A DNA stretch of 64,000 nucleotides. It comes from Mycoplasma collis ATCC 35278 (GTDB taxonomy: Bacteria; Bacillota_I; Bacilli_A; Mycoplasmatales; Metamycoplasmataceae). This document shows positions 20,147-30,262 of the stretch, one piece after another. A model generated the notes under the pieces. That model saw only the letters and a list, made by a program, of their open reading frames with translations, was not told the DNA's origin and searched no databases. How positions within the stretch are numbered: the first letter of the stretch is position 1; each line of letters starts with the position of its first letter. Made by a program: the position numbers and the translations under genes. The DNA lies in assembly GCF_000701825.1 (NCBI RefSeq), contig NZ_JNJY01000002.1, forward strand, positions 1 to 64,000, given 5' to 3'.

Positions 20147-21307
20147 TTAGAGAAATTCAAAAAAATTACCTCCTTCTTTTAATGCTTTTATTAGAGTATC
20201 TATATCTTTTTTATTGTTATAAAAAGCAATAGATACTCTTACATAATTTTGTTCATTTTTTATAAATGGGATAAGCTTAGAACAAAAAGTCCCACTTCTT
20301 ACATAAATATCTTTATGTCCTAAATAAGAAGCAATATCTTGAGCGGAACTATTTTTCATCGTAAATAATGTAATTAAATCACCTCTATTAGAATGAATTA
20401 TCAAATCATCAATTTTCAGTAACTTATCATATAAATATTCAGCAACTTTTGTTGCTTTTTCTTTTATTTTTTTTAATGTTATTTCCTTTAATAAATCAAG
20501 TGAATATTCAAATTGTCAAATAGCTGCTAAATTTAATGTACCTGGTTCATATTGTTCAATACTATTTTTTTTATTTCATAAATTATTATTAAGATCAACA
20601 ATTTTTTCAACCGAACCACCACCAAAAATATTAGGTTTTAATTTTTTTAAAAGATTTTTTTTAATAATTAAAAACCCTAAACCTGTTGGCCCGTACATTT
20701 TATTAGCGCTAAAAGCTATAACATCACATAATTTTAAAGATACTTTTTCACTAGAAATAGCTTGAGCAGCATCATTTACTAAAATAGCATTAAATTGTTT
20801 TGCTTTTTTATATAAAAATTTTAAATCAATTTTTTTATTAAAATTATTTGTTACTTGACTATAACAAATAATTTTTGTTTTTTCATTAATATCTTCAATT
20901 ATTGTTTCTGAATAAATTATTTTAGCTTTTTTCTTTTTTGCAATTTCAATTCAAGGAATAATATTGGAGCTATGATTATAGTATGAAATAATAATTTCAT
21001 CATTTTCTTCAATAAAAGGTTCGATCATTTGTGAAAAATTATTTAATGCTTGTGTAGTTCCTGAATTGAATATAACTTCATCGCTAGAACTATCGACTAG
21101 ATCTGCAATTTTTTGTCTTACATCGTTAATTTTTTTTGCAATTCTAAGCCCTAATCTAGAATCGATAGTTCTATTGCTAATTGAAAAGTTTTCGTAAAAT
21201 TCAACCCCCGCTTTTATAACTGAAGAAGGTTTTTGCATTAAAGCGGCATTATCTAAATAAGTTATTTTTTTTAACATTGGAAATAAATTTCGATAATTTT
21301 TATCCAT
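20147..21307 (-). CDS. sufS: Cysteine desulfurase (SufS type)
   Basis: 386 aa from ATG 21305-21307, preceded by GAAAGG. A PLP-dependent enzyme that removes sulfur from cysteine for cluster assembly, paired with the adjacent sufU. Seen are ITYLDNAALMQKP at the start, FNSGTTQALN, LVNDAAQAISS (PLP-binding Asp and Gln), FSANKMYGPTGLGFL with the Schiff-base Lys, and YVRSGTFCSK with the catalytic Cys. The length is slightly below the usual ~405 aa. Its start overlaps the end of tlyA by 8 bases. Confidence 0.93.
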
Positions 21308-22027
21308 TTTCAAACCTTTCAAATAATGATAAATATTCTTGATTTTTTGATTTATTGCCTAAAATTGGAGATTTTGTTAAGTTCATTAATTTAAAATTAT
21401 AGTTTAAAGCAAAATTTTTAATTTTGTCAATTAAAAATGAATGATATTTTTCATCAACAAACCCACCCTTATCAACATATTTTGAAGAAGCTTCAAATTG
21501 TGGTTTAATCAATAAAAATATTTTTGTTTTTAAATTAGTTATATTACCAAGAACTTTAAATACTTCTTTTAAACTAATAAATGATACATCACAAACAACT
21601 ATATCCATTATTTCATTAAACATTTCAAAGGTAATATTTTTTAAATTTGTTTTCTCCATTACAACAATTTTGTTGTTTATTCTTAGGGAATAATCTAACT
21701 GATTCGTTCCAGAATCTAAGGCATAAATTTTTTTAGCACCATATTCAAGAGCAACTTGACTAAAACCACCTGTTGAAGAACCTATATCTAAAACTATTTT
21801 ATTTTCAAAATTTAAACCAAATTTTTTTATTGCTTCTAAAAGTTTAAAAGCACCTCGTGAAACTCACTTTTTTTTATCATAATTTACACTTATAACGCTA
21901 TTGATATTTACTTTAGAATGAGGAAGTACATTAACTTCATTATCTACTTTCACTTTCCCTATTCTAATCAGTATTTCAGCGTTTTCATAACCTTTTTCAA
22001 CAACTAAATCTAGTAATTTTTTTTCAT
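21300..22027 (-). pseudogene. tlyA: TlyA family rRNA methyltransferase, frameshifted at an A8 tract after the start codon
   Basis: TlyA proteins methylate ribosomal RNA at a ribose 2'-OH. About 241 codons are open: an S4-like N-terminal domain (LLDLVVEKGYENAEILIRIGKVKVD), then KKKWVSRGAFKL, the SAM-binding VLDIGSSTGGFSQVALEYGA, VVCDVSFISL, and FLLIKPQFEA. The natural ATG (22025-22027) overlaps the upstream stop as TAAATG but is followed by eight A, putting it in the wrong frame (ATG AAA AAA AAT TAC TAG). Nine A would fit exactly. Either the gene is switched off by slippage, starts at a non-ATG codon upstream, or the count is an error. The rest of the frame looks functional. Confidence 0.8.
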
Positions 22028-22399
22028 TTAATAAAAAATTCCTAATATTTTTTGAATAAAAAAATTAAAATTTGAAGTTTGCTCAATTAAAACAATTGAT
22101 AATTTATTAAAATGTTCTCTTGCTTTTTGTTCATATAAAAAATATTTACTTTTTGTTGAAGCGCTAAATGATTTTATTTTAAAAAAAATAAAATTTGATA
22201 ATTCTATTTTAAGAATTTCGATCGCTTTTTTTTGAATTGATAATTCTTTTGAAAAAATTAACTCGCCTATAAACTCAAAAGTTTCTTCATTTAATTTAAA
22301 ACAAAGAGAATGTTCAATTTTTTTTATATTATCTAAGGTTAAATTTAAATTAAATAAATTTTTAAATTTAAGACTAATAAAATGAACTTTTTTATTCAC
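22028..22399 (-). CDS. Hypothetical protein between nusB and tlyA
   Basis: 123 aa starting at GTG 22397-22399 (no ATG in frame). It is basic, without membrane segment or signal. The sequence is Phe/Leu/Lys-rich and probably mostly helical, with KSFSASTKSKYFLYEQKAREHF near the C-terminus. I do not recognise the family. It lies inside an otherwise compact operon: about 50 bases after nusB, and its TAA overlaps the tlyA ATG, which supports it being a real, co-translated gene. The non-ATG start or an upstream lesion leaves the N-terminus uncertain. Confidence 0.6.
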   Translation of the reverse strand: MNKKVHFISLKFKNLFNLNLTLDNIKKIEHSLCFKLNEETFEFIGELIFSKELSIQKKAIEILKIELSNFIFFKIKSFSASTKSKYFLYEQKAREHFNKLSIVLIEQTSNFNFFIQKILGIFY

Positions 22400-22448
22400 T
22401 AAAATAAATTTATATTTAATTCATGAATTTTGTTTTTTTAAATAATTT

Positions 22449-22892
22449 TTAATTTGTATCGTACTCTTGATTCCCTTTGAATAATTGACTAATTTTATCC
22501 AAAACAGCGTTAACAAATTTATAATCATTTTCTTTTTCTTCTAAAGTATAAAGTTTAGTTAATTCTACAAATTCATTTATTACGATTTTTTTATCTAAAT
22601 ATAAAAGTTCAAAAACTCCAAAAATTAATATTGACCTAATTATTGGTTTTGTATTTATTCAAGTTGCTTCTTTTCGTGCTAAAAATTTAATAATAAAACT
22701 TTTTAAAAAATTGTACCTTTTGCTAATAAAATTTATTGTTTTATATTCTTGTTTAGATAAATTAAATTTATTATTTACATCTTTTAAATTTACAATTAAA
22801 TTTTGTAATTCATATTGATACAAAATGGAAATAATAAATCTTCTATATTCAGTTCTTGTTTTATTTTTAATTTTATTTTTTTTAACTTCCAT
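22449..22892 (-). CDS. nusB: Transcription antitermination factor NusB
   Basis: 147 aa. NusB with NusE binds boxA RNA and helps elongation through rRNA operons. The pattern matches: RTEYRRFIISILYQYELQ at the N-terminus and, after a TGA Trp, INTKPIIRSILIFGVFELLY, then KIVINEFVELTKLY and FVNAVLDKI, the most conserved part of the family. It starts 10 bases after the yebC stop. Confidence 0.88.
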
Positions 22893-22902
22893 AAATTAAA
22901 AA

Positions 22903-23643
22903 TTATTCCTCTAAAACACCTAAATCAACATTATGAAATACTTCTTGAATATCATCATCTGATTCAAATTTTTCAACATGTTCTAAAATTTTTTCAGTTT
23001 TTTCTTTTTCTAAGTGAATATATTGATTAGGAATATAAGTAACTTCAGCTGTTTTATATTCTAAGTTAAATTCATTATCTAATGCTTTTTTAAGTTTTAA
23101 AAAATTGCTAGGCTCACAATAAATTTCATAAACCTCGTCATTAGCTTCGAAATTAGAAGCTCCATTTTCAAGAGCGAATAACATTAAACTTTCTTCATCA
23201 ATTAATTTTTTATCAATTTCTAATAATCCTAATTGATCAAAAACATAAGGAATAGTTCCTTGCTTTCCTAATGTACCATTCGCCTTTTTAAATAATGATT
23301 GAATGTTTGAAGTTGTTCTATTAATATTATCAGTTAGCCCTATAACTAAAAAAGTTACTCCTCCTGTGATTGTTCCAGAGTAAATTAATTCTTTAAATGA
23401 TGAACCTTCTTTAGAATTTCCTGTAGCTTTTGAAATTGCTTTATCAATGTTAGCTTTTGGCATAGATTTGGCTTTCGCTTTTGCTATTGCAAGTCTTAAA
23501 GTTGAATTAGACTCAGGATCTGGCCCTCCTTTTGCAGCTGCAACCATTATTTCCTTGGAGAATTTTGCAAAAATTTTACCCCTTATTGCATCTTGCGCCC
23601 CTTTTCTATGCTTTATATTCGCTCATTTAGAATGTCCTGCCAT
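22903..23643 (-). CDS. YebC/PmpR family transcriptional/translation regulator
   Basis: 246 aa, first gene of its operon. It opens with the invariant MAGHSKWANIKHRKGAQDA (UGA Trp), then IFAKFSKEIMVAAAKGGPDP, SMPKANIDKAI, and GTLGKQGTIPYVFDQLG in the middle. Proteins of this family bind DNA, and some relieve ribosome stalling at prolines. Length is normal. It is followed by nusB with a 10-base gap. The divergent intergenic region to 23846 would contain its promoter. Confidence 0.95.
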
Positions 23644-23845
23644 TTTAACCCCTTTATAATAAAATATTGTTAAAAATTATACTAAAAAATGCAAAATTTT
23701 ATGTTTAAATAACTAATTTATGATAGAAAAAATAATAAAAACGATAAAAAAAATTTTTTAATTATTTTTAGAACAATTTTAAATAAAAAATATCATAATT
23801 TAATTATAATAAAAAAAAATAAATAAAATTTATTTAGGAGACTAT

Positions 23846-24061
23846 ATGTATCAATATAAAGCAATTTTAAAATCTTCAAAAAAAGTTATTGCTGAAGGAC
23901 ATAACTTAGAAGATGTAGAAAAAGAAATAATTAGATTTATTCGTGAACAAAAAAAAGGTCTTCACACTGAAGGAAATATTCCAATTGAAATTTATCACAT
24001 TGAAAGAGATAAGAAAAAAGGAAATTATCATTCAAAAGAAAAATTAATTAAAGTTTATTAA
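23846..24061 (+). CDS. Small conserved hypothetical protein
   Basis: 71 aa with a strong ribosome binding site (AGGAG, 8 bases from ATG) and its own terminator. It begins MYQYKAILKSSKKVIAEGHN, followed by a short helix LEDVEKEIIRFIREQKKG and a beta-strand region EIYHIERDKKKGNYH. It is highly charged, soluble, and predicted as a small alpha/beta fold. I recognise no domain. The good translation signals, terminator and lack of Trp-TGA problems make it a real gene. Confidence 0.75.
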   Translation: MYQYKAILKSSKKVIAEGHNLEDVEKEIIRFIREQKKGLHTEGNIPIEIYHIERDKKKGNYHSKEKLIKVY

Positions 24062-24072
24062 ATTATTATTTA

Positions 24073-24099
24073 AGCTATGTATAATACATAGCTATTTTT
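24073..24099 (+). terminator. Terminator after the small 23846-24061 gene
   Basis: AGCTATGTAT pairs with ATACATAGCT, followed by a T-rich run. Confidence 0.75.
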
Positions 24100-24111
24100 T
24101 TAAAATAAATG

Positions 24112-24117
24112 TATAAT
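24112..24117 (+). promoter_or_regulatory. -10 box of a probably leaderless nfo transcript
   Basis: TATAAT ends only 7 bases before the nfo ATG and no Shine-Dalgarno is visible, so transcription likely begins at or next to the start codon. Confidence 0.5.
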
Positions 24118-24124
24118 TTTTATT

Positions 24125-24979
24125 ATGATTAAATTAGGTTCACATGTTTCATTTAAAAAACCCAAATATCTTTATGGAGCTATTGAAGAATCATTAAAAA
24201 ATAATGCAAATTGTGCAATGATTTATTTAGGAGCGCCCCAAACAACTAAAAGAGCTAATGTTGATCAATTTATGTTGTTTGAATATTTAAGGGATTTTAA
24301 AGATAAAATAAAGCAAAAAGATATAGTTGTTCACGCTCCATATATAGTTAATCCTGCTAATCCTGAAAAAGCTGATTTTGCTAAAAAGTTTTTAATTGAA
24401 GAAATAGAAAGGATGAATTATTTAGGTTTAAAGTATTTAGTGCTTCACCCAGGCGCTTTTACAAGTTTTGAAAGAAAAATAGCAGTTGATCAATTAATTA
24501 GTTCGATAAATGAAATTTTAGAAAAAACTGAAAATGTTGAAATTATTATTGAAACAATGTCTGGAAAAGGAACAGAAATTGGCACTAATTTTGACGAATT
24601 AATTTACATTATGGAAAATATTAAAAGTGACAGAAAAGGTATTTGTCTTGATACTTGCCATATTTGAGATGCTGGTTATGATTTACACAAATATGATGAA
24701 TTTGTCGAATTACTAAAAAATAAAGAAATTTTAAAATATTTAAAAGTTATTCATTTGAATGATTCCAAAAATGATTTAGCTTCTCATAAGGATCGTCACG
24801 CAAACATTGGCGAAGGTTTTATAAAAAAAGAAATTTTAAAAAAAATAGTGCATGATCCTATATTTGAAAATATTCCTATTATTTTAGAAACTCCTTGAAA
24901 AGATAATAAACCAATTTATGATGAAGAAATAGCTTATTTGTTAGATAAAAAAAATAAAAATAATAAAAAAAATTCTTAA
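24125..24979 (+). CDS. nfo: Deoxyribonuclease IV (apurinic/apyrimidinic endonuclease)
   Basis: 284 aa. It cuts DNA 5' of abasic sites in base excision repair. Trinuclear zinc ligands are in the expected places: [44 protein letters not shown] (Glu), CLDTCHIWDAGYD (Asp, His), [22 protein letters not shown] (His, Asp, His), and PIILETPW (Glu). One frame with UGA Trp codons; a Lys/Asn-rich tail ends the protein. Monocistronic, probably leaderless, with a terminator downstream. Confidence 0.95.
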
Positions 24980-24989
24980 TTCCATTTAT

Positions 24990-25054
24990 AAGTGCAACAC
25001 ATTTAAAATTTTTAAAAATTAATAAAATTTTAAATGAGGATAGCACTTTTTTTA
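24990..25054 (+). terminator. Long-stem terminator after nfo
   Basis: AAGTGC...GCACTT closes a stem continued by ATTTAAAATTTT and AAAATTTTAAAT, followed by T7. Confidence 0.65.
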
Positions 25055-25554
25055 TACAAAAAAACCTCTCAAAAAAGGAGGGTATAATTAATAATAATTA
25101 CACTAATATCTAGTTATATTAAAAAAATACAATATTTTAAAAAGTAAAAAAATAATAATTGAATAGATGTTACAAAAGTAAACAATAAGGTAAATTGCGA
25201 AAATTTTAGAGGTTAATGTTTCAATTGTTAACAGAGGTGTCAAAAAAATCCACATAATATATATAGTTATCTAGCCAATTATGCTAATTTCAAAACTAAA
25301 AAAGGAAATATAACAAATATTTTTTTAAATTAAACCTACTTTTAATTGAATTAAAATAATACTAATGTTAAAATACATAGTTTTCAAGCGTTTTTAAACT
25401 AAATAAAAAAACTAAATAATTAATAAAAAAATAAAAAATTAAATTAAATATATAGAAAAATGTTTTTTTAAATAATAAACAAATTTAAAAATTAGAAGAC
25501 AATATCAATTAATATACCTAAAAAAATATTTTCATTATTTAAAAAAATGCAAAA
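25055..25554. other. Gene-free AT-rich stretch
   Basis: About 500 bases between nfo and the next genes, with no open frame I can support on either strand. There is a small CCTCTC-A6-GGAGGG near 25065-25084 that could pair with mismatches, and a slightly less AT-rich patch at 25180-25290. It could be remnant coding DNA, but no recognisable protein fragment emerges. Confidence 0.6.
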
Positions 25555-25585
25555 TAAAAACGCAAGCACAGATATGTTGCACTTG
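25555..25585 (-). terminator. Terminator after the decayed lipoprotein gene
   Basis: CAAGTGCA and TGTGCTTG pair with wobbles around a 7-base loop, and a T-run follows on the minus strand. Confidence 0.55.
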
Positions 25586-25664
25586 AGATTTTATTTTCAA
25601 AATTCGGTTATAATTAGTACAATTAAAAGTTTTTTTATTATAAAGTTATGTTAAAATTCGGATT

Positions 25665-26433
25665 TTATTCATTGCTATAGTCTTTTTGCATTTTTTCTAA
25701 AAATTCAACTTTTTGTTCAAGAGTTAAATTACTTAAATTGCTTGCATCAACATTGATTTTATATTTTTTATCGTATGCAAAAAATATTATATCTGATAGT
25801 GGTATCATATCCGGTTGAACTCTCACCATAAAATCAAAATCAAATAATTGAATATTCATTTTATTATTGTTTTCATTTATCGTTCTATAAAAACGAATTG
25901 TTTTTATTTTGGGACCCAATTTTTGTCCTCATTCATCATAAAAAATTAAAATGTTAAATTTTTCGAAAAATTTATCAATATCTAAATTTTTGAATTTTTC
26001 TTTTGAATAATGATTTTCATCAAAATATTTTATAAATTCATTTTTATCTTTAACAGTGAAAAAATTATTATTTCAAATTTTATCTAAAAATTCTTGCTTA
26101 AATTTATAGTTTTCATTATCACGGAGTTTTTTATTTCCAAAAGTAAATGTGTCTCAAATGAATAAATCCAATTGTCTTTTTTATAATAATTCTTAAATAA
26201 AGAATCTAGATTTTTTGTTGCTTTTTCATATCTTTTAGTATTTTTATGAAATCATTTTTCATCTTCATTCAATTCATTAAAATCCACACTCTTCCCTTTT
26301 TTTCAACTTCAATATTTTTTTTCTTTATTTTTATTTTCATTGGTTTTTTGATAACTACATGAAATAAATGATAATAATGGTATTGAAGTTAAAACTAAAC
26401 ACATAGTTTTTAATATTTTTTAATTTTTAACAT
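25665..26433 (-). pseudogene. Frameshifted lipoprotein gene
   Basis: About 256 aa can be read if one A is added at each of two A6 tracts (plus-strand T6 at 26416-26421 and 26177-26182). The first repair gives a clean lipoprotein signal starting MLKIKKILKTMC, with a hydrophobic stretch and the lipobox SFISCSY. The second joins KNYYKK to RQLDLFIWDTFTFGNKK. The last 150 codons (to MQKDYSNE) are intact. The mature part is charged and contains many aromatic residues; I do not recognise its family. It lies between two terminators downstream of the F1-like ATPase operon. It is either a decaying surface lipoprotein or one whose homopolymers are miscounted. Confidence 0.65.
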
Positions 26434-27204
26434 AAGTCACCTCTAAAATATCATCAATTAAATTTGTTGTATTATTACCATATTTTTTAACACTTATTCT
26501 ATATTTTTCAGATTCGTTAACATTAAAATCAATAACTTCAACATTACTATTAATTACAGTTATATTTTTAACAACTTTTCACTCATTTCTATTTCATTTT
26601 TCTAAAGCCAAATCATAATCAGTGAAAAATTTATTATTTTGCCTTTCATTATTAACTTTAATATTTAATTTTTCTCATTTAAATGAAATGCTTATCATTT
26701 TTTAATTTTTTCTTTTAAATCTTTATCATTTTCTTTTGAAAATCAATTAGATGGATTTATTCATTATCAAGAATTCTATTAGAATAATTAGCAATTTTAA
26801 AATTGAATTTGTTTTTTTAAAAAAAATTTGGTTTTCAATTTTTTTTCGCTAAATTCATCATCCAATGTCTCAACTACAATAGAATTAAATGATAATTTTT
26901 AGTTAGTTTTTTTAATATGAAAAATTAAATCACTTTTTTAATGTATTTTTATTTTCTACTTAATAATTAAGCAAAAGCTTAATTTGATAAGTATTATTTA
27001 TTTTTTCTATAATTGAATTTTTATAATTTGATTCATTAACTAAAATTTCTTTTTTTCTAACAATTATTTTAGATAAATTTTCATCTTTTTTTGTATCTTT
27101 TTTTTATATAGTTTGTATTATTTTGAAGAAATGATAGTGTGTAACACTCAAACCGAACGATAAACAAAAAGTTTAGTAAATTTATTTTTGAATTTTGATT
27201 TCAT
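26420..27204 (-). pseudogene. Degraded secreted/surface protein gene
   Basis: Fragments in several frames suggest one former gene. The start MKSKFKNKFTKLF resembles a signal or signal-anchor, followed after a shift by SFGLSVTHYHFF. Further pieces include IIVRKKEILVNESNY and a C-terminal open part of 93 codons from 26698 (MISISFKWEKLNIKV to LEVTYVKN) that overlaps the next gene's ATG. At least three or four frameshifts and a stop separate the parts. It has no intact function; similar architecture to its neighbour suggests a small family of surface proteins decaying together. Confidence 0.55.
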
Positions 27205-27270
27205 ATTTAAATTTTACTAGATTTAAAAAAACAATTAATATAAATTAATGATGAAAAATTGAAAAAATGT

Positions 27271-27302
27271 AAAAAAAGCACAAACAAAAATGTGTTGTAC
27301 TT
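27271..27302 (-). terminator. Terminator of the MIB-MIP-F1-like ATPase operon
   Basis: AAGCACAA and TTGTACTT pair (with G-T) and a T7 run follows on the minus strand, about 40 bases past the last gene. Confidence 0.65.
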
Positions 27303-27340
27303 AAATCTTTATTTTAAAAAATATTAAAAATAATTTATTT

Positions 27341-28729
27341 TTATTTTAAATTTAATTCTTTATCAGTTTTTATTTTTAATCCTGAGCCGACGTAAGAAAA
27401 AATTTCAGGACTTTGGTTAATATATTCCCCATTAATAATTTTAATAACAGATTCAACTGTTTCATTTAATGGTACATAAACTCCAGGTGATTTAGTAAAC
27501 TCTTGAGTTGTAAAGAAATTCTGACTAAAAAAGTTTTCAAGTTGTAAAGCTTTTTTAACAATAATTTTATTTTCTTCATCCAGTTCATTAAATCCTAAAA
27601 TTAAAATAACATCTTCTAAATCTTTATAAGTTTTTAAAATCTTTTTAGCTTCTAGAATAGCGTTAAAATGTTTTTGGCCTATTATATTTACATCAACAGA
27701 ATTAGAAAAACTTTCAAGCGGATCAAATGCAGGGAAAATATTTTTAGCACTTTGTTCACGAGAGAGCACTAATTTAGAATCTAAATAGTTAAAAATTCCA
27801 ACTGCTGAAGGATCTGAAAGATCGTCCATTGGTAAAAAAACAGTTTGAAATGAAGTTATAGAACCATTTTTATTTTTAAATAATCTCTCTTGAATATTAG
27901 CGATATCACTATCTAGAGTAGCTTGATAACCACCGATTGAAGGTTTAATCCCTAATGATGCACTTACTTCATTTTTAGCTTGAATAAATCTATAAATATT
28001 ATCTATAAATAATAAAACATTTTTTTTCTCATAATCTCTTAAATATTCAGCTGCTGTTATACCAATTGGGACAATTGACATTCTAGAACCTGCTGATTCA
28101 TTCATCCTTGAAATATACATCACTGAATTTTTCATTAAGTTTGAATTTTCTAATTCATTAAAAAGCTCTATAGCTTCACGTGATCTTTCTCCTGATCCTA
28201 TAAAAACATTATAGCTTTGATTTTGTGTATATTTTTTATTAATATTAAAAATAATTTCTTTCATTAAAACAGTTTTACCAACTCCAGCTCCTCCAAAAAT
28301 TCCTAGTTTATAGCCAGAAATAATAGGAATGAAAAAGTCAATTGCTTTAATTCCAGTTTCAATTATTTGGGGTTTTTCATCAACAATTCTTTCTTTGTTA
28401 ATTGTTGAATTCATTTCTACATATTTTAAATTACTATTACGATTAGGAAGTAATGGTTTACCAGAAAAATTGTAAATATTATTTGCAGAACTAGAGCCAA
28501 CAGGCACTAAAAATGCTTTTTTAGTATTTGTTACTACATCTGACATTTGAATATTTTTAATTTGACTAATTATAGTTGCTTTAACAATATTTTTATTAAT
28601 TATTCTTTCAACTGTTAAAAAAGTTTGATTTTCATGCATTGTTAAAACTGAATTAATTTTTGGTAATTCATTTTCAGAAAAATAAACTTCTACAACATCA
28701 TTTTCAAATCTAATTATTTTTCCACTCAT
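27341..28729 (-). CDS. F1-like ATPase beta subunit (MSC_0618 type)
   Basis: 462 aa, related to the catalytic beta subunit of F1-ATPase but clearly divergent. Seen are Walker A GIFGGAGVGKTVL, IGSGERSREAIELFNEL with the catalytic-type Glu, the Walker B region LLFIDNIYRF (DNIFRF in normal beta), and LSREQSAKNIFPAFDPLES. So ATP hydrolysis is likely. It is the last gene of the seven-gene cluster that matches, in order, the 'MSC_0624 to MSC_0618' F1-like ATPases of mycoplasmas, which lack a normal F0 and are thought to drive a surface machine. Start overlaps the alpha stop (TAATG). Confidence 0.92.
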   Translation of the reverse strand: MSGKIIRFENDVVEVYFSENELPKINSVLTMHENQTFLTVERIINKNIVKATIISQIKNIQMSDVVTNTKKAFLVPVGSSSANNIYNFSGKPLLPNRNSNLKYVEMNSTINKERIVDEKPQIIETGIKAIDFFIPIISGYKLGIFGGAGVGKTVLMKEIIFNINKKYTQNQSYNVFIGSGERSREAIELFNELENSNLMKNSVMYISRMNESAGSRMSIVPIGITAAEYLRDYEKKNVLLFIDNIYRFIQAKNEVSASLGIKPSIGGYQATLDSDIANIQERLFKNKNGSITSFQTVFLPMDDLSDPSAVGIFNYLDSKLVLSREQSAKNIFPAFDPLESFSNSVDVNIIGQKHFNAILEAKKILKTYKDLEDVILILGFNELDEENKIIVKKALQLENFFSQNFFTTQEFTKSPGVYVPLNETVESVIKIINGEYINQSPEIFSYVGSGLKIKTDKELNLK

Positions 28730-30261
28730 TAGCGATCTCCTGTGAGTTTTAATATTTTATTTCATTCATCATTGGTAAAGTTAACAAATTGATTATTTAG
28801 TTCAATTTCTCAGTTTAAATTAAGTTGATCACTATATTGCTTTAATGCATAAGCAAAAAAATCACGAGTTAGTTTTTCATCATAATTTTGACCTTCAATA
28901 ATTTTTTTAAAACTACTTTTAGCCATTTCATTATGATCAATTAAAACATTAATAAATTTCATTGCTCTTTCATGATCTTTAACATTTTTAAATGTTTGTC
29001 ATAAAACTAATTTTAAACTTAATAAAATAAGTCGATTAGAATATAATGAAAAACCTCTTTGATTGAAAATTTTTTCAATCATTCTTCCTTTAGCCAATAG
29101 ATCTGATGTTTCTTTATTTAATTCATAGTCTAATGTTGCTAATTTTAAATTCTTTTTATAGGAATAATATATTTTTCCAATTTCACCTGCTATTTTTTTA
29201 ATAACATAATTTTGAACACTACCTCCAGTTCTTGAAACTGAATATTCAATATCAATAGCTGGTAAATTATTAGAATTAAATAAATCACTGTTTGTAACAA
29301 TTTGTCCATCTGTAATCGAAATAACATTTGAAGCTATTAAAGAAGTAATATCGCCATCTACAGTTTTTAAAATTGGAAGCGCTGTTATGGATTTACGATT
29401 TAAAAATAATCCAGCTCTTTCTAATAAAGAAGAATGAGAGAAAAATACATCACTAGGCATTGCTTCTTTTCCAACAGGTTTATCTGTTAATAATGCTATT
29501 TCTCTTATAATATTAGCGTGCTTAGTTAAATCATCAAATACAATTAATACATCATGAAAATGAGAGAGATTTTCTGCATGAGCCATACCAACATAAATTG
29601 ATAAATATTGTTCATAAGCACTAATGGCTGGAGCATCTAAAATTATAGTATTAGCAAGAGCATTATTATCTTGTAAAATATGATAAATTCTTGATAAATC
29701 TTCTTTTTTTTGTCCAATAGCTACATAAATACACTTAGTTCCATTTTTAGCAGAATTAATTATTGCATTAAGTGCAATATGTGTTTTTCCAGTTTGTCTA
29801 TCTCCAATAATTAATTCTCTTTGTCCTTTACCAATTGGTATTAATAAATCAATAGCAATAATCCCTGTATACAATTGTTCTTTTAAAATTTGTGTTTGCA
29901 TTAAAGGAGAATTTTGCACAAAAATTTTGCTTTTTTGATTATAAAAATTTTCACTAATATTTTGATTTTTTGGAAAAACTTCTTGGTTGAAAATATTTAT
30001 AATTTTTCCAAAAAAATCTTTAGATGTCATTATATAATCATTGCTATTAATTTCGATTAATTCATCACCGATTTCAATGTTTTGTAAATATTTTTTATCA
30101 GCTAATAAATAAGCTTTATTACGATTTGCACTAATAAGCATCATTTTAATATTTGTTTTATTAGAAATTGTAAAATTTTGTCTTTGCTTAAAATTGTAAT
30201 TTCCAGTTACTTCAACAATATAATCAAAAATAGCACTTACAACTAATTTTTTTGCTTCCAT
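28729..30261 (-). CDS. F1-like ATPase alpha subunit (MSC_0619 type)
   Basis: 510 aa including a 90-residue C-terminal part after a TGA Trp. Landmarks of F1 alpha are QLYTGIIAIDLLIPIGKGQR, Walker A IGDRQTGKTHIALN, CIYVAIGQKK, ALPILKTVDGDITS, and DGQIV with SVSRTGGS, the region supplying the arginine finger. In F1 the alpha sites are regulatory. The last 90 residues (KNVKDHERAMKF to LKLTGD) form the C-terminal helical domain. Two bases separate its start from the upstream gene's stop. Confidence 0.92.
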
Positions 30262-30262
30262 C

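Noticed and set aside
24990..27302. Insertion-sequence ends (AAGTGCAACACA-like copies)
   Set aside because: The copies form hairpins with T-runs after genes and there is no transposase, so they are better explained as terminators.
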